Assembly: GCF_020149935.1 (NCBI RefSeq) | Contig: NZ_CP083757.1 | Span: forward strand, 2,753,501-2,817,500 | Length of the DNA stretch: 64,000 nucleotides | Source of the DNA: Marinilongibacter aquaticus | Lineage (GTDB): Bacteria; Bacteroidota; Bacteroidia; Cytophagales; Spirosomataceae | Direction of reading: 5' to 3' | In this document: piece by piece, positions 59,576 to 64,000 of the stretch | Numbering within the stretch: the first letter of the stretch is position 1 | How the letters are laid out: every line of letters starts with the position of its first letter | Position numbers and translations under genes: made by a program | The notes under the pieces: generated by a model | What the model was told of the DNA's origin: nothing | The model's database searches: none | Seen by the model: the letters and a program-made list of their open reading frames with translations, nothing else

Positions 59576-61918
59576 CTACTCTTTCCAAAGCAGAGAATTT
59601 TTTGCTGCTCCAGCATACTGTTCACTGACTTTCTTTACCCCCTTTTTCGAGGTGTTTCGAATCGATATTCCCTGCGATTGCTTACCGTTGATTTCTATGA
59701 AAACATTTTTATCGGGGCTGTATTCCAAACCGTCGATCTTGAGATTTTCTACATTGTTTATTTGCAAAACCTTGTCTTTTGCTCGACTGAAAACGTGTAC
59801 ATTTTTAAGGCCAATGTCCTTTGCTTCGTAAATTTTCACACCGTTTTGAGCCGTAATATGCGTATTGGCGATATGAATATTCTCGATTCTCGATTCGGGA
59901 ATGCCCTGCATCATAATGGCCGTTTCGGCCCCTTTGCAATATACCCTTTCGATGAAAAAATTACGGAAGGTAGGTGTGCCCTCGTAGTAAGTTTTGGCTT
60001 CCATGGTGGGCAAGCCTCTTTGTTCGCCAGCCAAGGGAACGGGGTCTTTGGCTTCGTAGTACATATTGAAGCGAATGGCATCGCCCAAAATGTTGTTCAT
60101 ATTGATATCCGATATAAAAATATCTTCAACCACGCCGCCTCGCCCACGTGTTGTTTTGAAACGCAAGCCAATATCGGTGCCCAGAAAGTTGCAATTGTTG
60201 ACATACAGGTGATGAACCCCTCCAGACATTTCCGAACCAATGACAAAGCCGCCGTGACCATGAAAAACCGTGGTGTTGGTAATGATAAAGTGGCTTGTGG
60301 CCACTCCGCGGGCACGGCCCTGTGCGTCGCGACCCGATTTAATCGTGATGGCGTCGTCGCCCGTATCAAAAGTGCAGCCATCCAAAATGCCGTAGGTGCA
60401 AGACTCGAGATCAATGGCATCGTTGTTTTGTCCATACCAAGGGTTTTTCACATTCACATTGACAATGGAAATGTGTTTGCACAATAAGGGGTGCAATGTC
60501 CATGCGGGGGAGTTGAGAAAGGTGAGACCTTCAATAAGTACGTTTCTGCAGGTATTTAGGCTGACCATGTTTGGCCTAAGGTAATCACGCACTTTTTCGT
60601 AATCGGTCATAACCTTGCCTTCGCTTATTTTTCCTGCCCAACTCGCATTGTCATTCCCCAGCTTGGAAGAGGCACTGGGGTACCAAGTGTCCTTTGCATC
60701 ATTCAGCACACCGCCAGACTGTAGCAAGCTTTGCCATTGCGACTCGGTGAGTTTCGATTTCTTCACTTGTTTCCAAACCTGGCCGGCTCCGTCCAGAATG
60801 CCTTTGCCTGTCAGTGCGATATTTTTTAGGCCAAAGCCGGAAATAGGAGCTTGGCAACGGTAGGCTTTTTGGCCTTCCCAGGTCGTTTTTACTATGGGAT
60901 AATCGTTTCTGTTGTCTGAAAATTGTACGAATGCCCCTTCTGCCAAATGCAAATTCACATTGCTTTTCATTTCGATTGGGCCAGAGAGCCAAAAGCCAGA
61001 AGGCACCAACACGACGCCTCCGCCTTGCTTGCTGGCGATGGAAATGGCCGCATTTATTGCTTTGTGACAAAGAGCCTCGCCTCCGCTTTCCGCACCGTAA
61101 TCGCGAATATCAAAGGTGTCCGGTTTGAAAGCGACGGTGTTGACAGTAGGCAATTGATACGTTTTTGTTTTCGGAAAGGGCGAGTCTTTGAGAAAGTTTT
61201 TCAAAGGGGTGTTTGTTTCCACCAATGCTTCGGCCGCGAGTTTGGCCATTACGCGTGCCCCATATGGAGTGAAGTGCGTGTTGTCGCTAAGGCCGTTCGG
61301 AAATTTGGGATAAAGGCCTGCTGCAAGGTTCATGTACAGGTCGGCAGACTCTTCTTCACCCATTGTTTTGAGTAAATCCATGCTTTTTTTGTGCATGTCG
61401 AGTAGGGGTATGTGCAGGTTTTGGGCGATCTCACGCACCACATCGGGGTATTCGCCATGTTGATCAACAAACTGCCCTGAGTCAAACTTTCTTCGGCTTA
61501 CTGGGGTCAATAGAATAGGGAAGGCTCCTTTGGCTTTGGTTTCTTCGATATAACGTATCAGGTTGGCCTTGTAGTCGGTTCGTGGAGCGGCATAGCGGCT
61601 GCTGTCTTGTGTTTTTTGATCGTTGTGGCCAAATTGAATGAAGACATAGTCGCCGGCTTGCAGCTGTTTTTCCACAGTGGCCCAAAGGCCCTCGGTGCGG
61701 AAACTCTTTGTACTTCGGCCATTTTTAGCGTGGTTATGAATGGAAACAGTTTGGGAAAATAATTCATGAAAAACCTGCCCCCAGCCTGTTTCTGGAGCAT
61801 CGTAAGAATTTTTGTTGGCCATGGTGCTATCGCCGATCATAAAAACGCGTGGGCCTGTCTTTTCAGGCTGAAAGGCCAAAAGTGTAAGAATTGTGAGGAG
61901 GTAAAGGGGAAATTTCAT
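59576..61918 (-). CDS. SGNH esterase-GH28 polygalacturonase fusion
   Basis: A 780-residue exported protein. The start at 61918 (MKFPLYLLTILTLL) gives the signal peptide. Residues about 22-255 are an SGNH/rhamnogalacturonan acetylesterase (CE12-like): FMIGDSTMANK with the nucleophile S31, FIQFGHNDQK and SDNTHFTPYGARVMA. Residues about 275-760 are a right-handed beta-helix of GH28: NNDAIDLESC, D518-T-G-D521-D522-A and GHGGFVIGSEMSGGV. It probably removes acetyl groups and cuts galacturonic linkages of pectin. The joined activities in one chain fit deacetylation followed by cleavage. Confidence 0.86.
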   Translation of the reverse strand: MKFPLYLLTILTLLAFQPEKTGPRVFMIGDSTMANKNSYDAPETGWGQVFHELFSQTVSIHNHAKNGRSTKSFRTEGLWATVEKQLQAGDYVFIQFGHNDQKTQDSSRYAAPRTDYKANLIRYIEETKAKGAFPILLTPVSRRKFDSGQFVDQHGEYPDVVREIAQNLHIPLLDMHKKSMDLLKTMGEEESADLYMNLAAGLYPKFPNGLSDNTHFTPYGARVMAKLAAEALVETNTPLKNFLKDSPFPKTKTYQLPTVNTVAFKPDTFDIRDYGAESGGEALCHKAINAAISIASKQGGGVVLVPSGFWLSGPIEMKSNVNLHLAEGAFVQFSDNRNDYPIVKTTWEGQKAYRCQAPISGFGLKNIALTGKGILDGAGQVWKQVKKSKLTESQWQSLLQSGGVLNDAKDTWYPSASSKLGNDNASWAGKISEGKVMTDYEKVRDYLRPNMVSLNTCRNVLIEGLTFLNSPAWTLHPLLCKHISIVNVNVKNPWYGQNNDAIDLESCTYGILDGCTFDTGDDAITIKSGRDAQGRARGVATSHFIITNTTVFHGHGGFVIGSEMSGGVHHLYVNNCNFLGTDIGLRFKTTRGRGGVVEDIFISDINMNNILGDAIRFNMYYEAKDPVPLAGEQRGLPTMEAKTYYEGTPTFRNFFIERVYCKGAETAIMMQGIPESRIENIHIANTHITAQNGVKIYEAKDIGLKNVHVFSRAKDKVLQINNVENLKIDGLEYSPDKNVFIEINGKQSQGISIRNTSKKGVKKVSEQYAGAAKNSLLWKE

Positions 61919-62100
61919 TCGATTAGGGTTTTGTATCCACAAAATAGTAAAGAATCGACAAAGTAAAACGGAAGAGGGGCTAAATCTAAACGTTGGTGTT
62001 TGGATGAGCTTTTGAAATTCTGGGCATAAAGAGCATGTCGAGAAAAAATGAATTTCAATATTCTTCGTTAAATTTTCGTGGAATAAGTCATTAGAAAGCC

Positions 62101-63174
62101 ATGAAAATAAGCCATTGCCTATTCATATTCTTTGTTTCAACTGCACTGGCTTTTGGTCAGGGAGGAAACCCCGCCAATCGCTACTTGAATGCCTACAAGA
62201 AATACCAGAATGCGGCATGTCCGTTGGAGAGCGACGGCATAAAACATTTTATTTATTTTTCAAGAAATCGAGAACAGATTCACGGGCATCCCTTTTTGTC
62301 GATTCCCAGAATTGTAGGCGCACAGATAATGTATTCGTGGAGGCAGCTGGAGCCCGAAAGGGGCGTATACGATTTCTCGATTTTGCGGGAAGATTACGTG
62401 TATCTTTTGGCTCACGGCAAGAAACTGTTTGTTCAATTTCAGGATGTCAGTTTCGATGTAAAATACAAAGCCATTCCCGATTACCTCTTGAGCGAGGAAT
62501 ACGAAGGCGGTTGTACGCTGTCGTTCGATGATCTTGGGCATGCTGACGGCTGGGTGGTCAAAAAATGGAACCGAAATGTGCAAGAGCGTTTTGCTTTGTT
62601 GATGCAAGCTTTGGGCAAAGAATTCGATGGAAAGATAGAAGGGGTAAATTTACAAGAAACGGCCATTGGAATAGACAAGAGCAAAGAGGTCGGATTTAGT
62701 CCGAAACGCTATTCGCAATGTATAAAAGAAAATATGCTCGCTCTTAAAAAGGCCTTTCCGCAATCTACAACTATGCAATATGCCAATTTCATGCCTGACG
62801 AGTGGCTCCCCTGGGAAGACAAAGGCTATTTGCGTTCGATTTATGCCTATGGACAAGAAATTGGTGTCGGTTTGGGTGGCCCCGATTTGATGGTTACCCG
62901 AAAAGGGCAGCTCAATCATGCCCTTGCACTCATGCACGAAAACGACTACACAGTACCGCTTGGAATTGCCGTACAAGATGGAAATTATATCGGAAAAACT
63001 GGAGCCGACGAAGATTACAGTGAAACGGAAGATAGGGGGCAAGCGGAACGCAAAAATGTAGTGCCCCTACTGCATGCTTTTGCTCAGGATTTTTTAAAAG
63101 TGAGTTACATGTTTTGGGTGCATCAAGAACCCTATATTGTTGAGGATGTGATGCCTTGTTTTCGGGGAAATTGA
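62101..63174 (+). CDS. Putative glycosidase-like TIM barrel protein, exported
   Basis: A 357-residue protein with a signal peptide ending near LAFGQG. The pattern IVGAQIMYSWRQLEPERGVY at the first barrel strands resembles clan GH-A enzymes, and KIEGVNLQETAIGIDKSKEV may hold the acid/base Glu; a second Glu in MFWVHQEPYI lies at the expected far end. I do not recognise a family number. Its neighbours are GH28 and glycosidase-like genes, so it likely handles plant sugars. Confidence 0.6.
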   Translation: MKISHCLFIFFVSTALAFGQGGNPANRYLNAYKKYQNAACPLESDGIKHFIYFSRNREQIHGHPFLSIPRIVGAQIMYSWRQLEPERGVYDFSILREDYVYLLAHGKKLFVQFQDVSFDVKYKAIPDYLLSEEYEGGCTLSFDDLGHADGWVVKKWNRNVQERFALLMQALGKEFDGKIEGVNLQETAIGIDKSKEVGFSPKRYSQCIKENMLALKKAFPQSTTMQYANFMPDEWLPWEDKGYLRSIYAYGQEIGVGLGGPDLMVTRKGQLNHALALMHENDYTVPLGIAVQDGNYIGKTGADEDYSETEDRGQAERKNVVPLLHAFAQDFLKVSYMFWVHQEPYIVEDVMPCFRGN

Positions 63175-63194
63175 AACCCGGAAAGAGCATGCAA

Positions 63195-64000
63195 TTATTC
63201 GCCGAGCACTTCCAGCGGAATTTGCACATTGAAAGAGGTGCCGTCGTTTCTTTGGCCCACAGAGACGATCGCACAAGCCGAATACAGGGCTTGGGGCAAG
63301 CCTTCTCCATTGATCAAGAGTTGAGGCCGTTCCAGGCGGTCTACGTGCAGCGTTTTACCATTTTTCAGACGAACCACCTTGGGCATGAAGAAAGGCTTTT
63401 CGGCCAATTGCCACTTTATTCCATCTTCAGACTGCATCAGGGCAAGCCCAGGTTCTTGGCCAGTTACCGCTCCCGTAAAATCTTTGAAAACGGCAAAGAA
63501 AAGAGAATAGGCTTTGCTATACCAAACGTACGGGTCTTCTGTGGAAGCAATTTGGCTTTCTTGATTGCGAATTTCAAAAACCACATCTTCGAGTGCTTTA
63601 AACGGGCCTTCGGGCTTGTCGCCAATCGCCACGCCATGAATGCCCCGCCATACAGGCGTATATTGGTTCCCTTTGAAATAAAGCAGGTATTTGCCGTCGG
63701 ACGGCCGCTGAACCACCGAAGGGTTTACAACAATGATATTGTCGGGTTTGGTTTGTGTGCCTTCAGGTGAAGGGTTTACCAGTTGATCGGGTTTGACACG
63801 GCTTCGCGGACTCAGGAGGGGCTCTTTCGGACGGATGAAATTCCCCGCCATTAAATCATCAAAAGAATCGAAAGCGATAAGGCCGATTTTCTGATTTTGT
63901 TGCACGCGGTTACGCAAGTTTATGCCTTCTGCACCGGGAGCATCTTCACCCGGGTCAACCGAGCCGATATAGTATAAATAATACCGATCGCCAAAGCGTT
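63195..64000 (-). CDS. Glycosidase-like five-bladed propeller protein, 5' part outside the window
   Basis: The frame is open to the window end, where it reads RFGDRYYLYYIGSVDPGED, so the gene starts outside. The visible ~268 residues hold NPSVVQRPSDGKYLLYFKGN, GIHGVAIGDKPEGPFKALED, STEDPYVWYSKAYSLFFAVF and PGLALMQSEDGIKWQLAE, typical of GH43/GH117-like propeller glycosidases. It converges with the TIM barrel gene with a 20 bp gap. Substrate unknown. Confidence 0.75.
   Translation of the reverse strand, partial: RFGDRYYLYYIGSVDPGEDAPGAEGINLRNRVQQNQKIGLIAFDSFDDLMAGNFIRPKEPLLSPRSRVKPDQLVNPSPEGTQTKPDNIIVVNPSVVQRPSDGKYLLYFKGNQYTPVWRGIHGVAIGDKPEGPFKALEDVVFEIRNQESQIASTEDPYVWYSKAYSLFFAVFKDFTGAVTGQEPGLALMQSEDGIKWQLAEKPFFMPKVVRLKNGKTLHVDRLERPQLLINGEGLPQALYSACAIVSVGQRNDGTSFNVQIPLEVLGE

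Overview
The window looks like chromosomal DNA of a free-living member of the Bacteroidota, most likely a Cytophagales/Spirosomaceae-type organism; that rank is inferred from gene content. The clues are promoters of the form TAnnTTTG, a general lack of Shine-Dalgarno sequences, many lipoproteins and cytochrome-linked sugar dehydrogenases, an ArgF'-type N-acyl-ornithine carbamoyltransferase, DUF4377 and NagX-like proteins, and several polysaccharide-degrading enzymes. No rRNA, tRNA, CRISPR array, integrase or transposase gene was recognised.

Layout. 1-8 kb: the end of menB, a glycosyltransferase, an aldehyde dehydrogenase, a soluble PQQ-type sugar dehydrogenase, a GH43-like enzyme, and a pair made of a class IV aminotransferase-like protein and a sulfotransferase-like protein. 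8.2-18.6 kb: a seven-gene same-strand operon with two large cytochrome c-linked propeller dehydrogenases at its ends and, between them, a ThuA protein, a sugar isomerase/epimerase, an enolase-superfamily dehydratase, a VOC protein and a 2-hydroxyacid dehydrogenase; it looks like a sugar or sugar-acid oxidation pathway. 18.8-43.2 kb: housekeeping and general metabolism (NagX-like acyltransferase, M28 and M3 peptidases, NamA, YgiQ, lpdA, a DEAD-box helicase, a PQQ dehydrogenase, a GT2/AraC pair, ComB, an MDR-MaoC fusion, MazG, a Gfo/Idh/MocA oxidoreductase, a retropepsin/RimK pair and a ZIP transporter).

43.2-51.5 kb: an accessory island and the most unusual part of the window. It is an array of orphan toxin C-termini and immunity-type genes: a PD-(D/E)xK-like toxin with a propeller-like partner, an orphan Imm11-like gene, a DUF3289-like effector with a membrane-anchored partner, an unknown small gene, and a duplicated small effector/lipoprotein pair. 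The cassettes are separated by copies of a ~350 bp unit that carries a signal peptide plus a short conserved leader protein. The unit starts with a palindrome and ends with the same palindrome inverted, so it resembles a REP/MITE-like mobile leader that can be placed in front of different effectors. One copy is fused in frame to an effector exactly at the palindrome edge; another is one nucleotide out of frame with its effector at an A6 run.

51.5-64 kb: N-acyl-ornithine carbamoyltransferase, a GH43 lipoprotein, an MFS exporter, a second PQQ/cytochrome c dehydrogenase, a class A penicillin-binding protein, then pectin-type carbohydrate genes (SGNH esterase-GH28 fusion, a GH-like TIM barrel protein and a glycosidase-like propeller protein cut by the window end).
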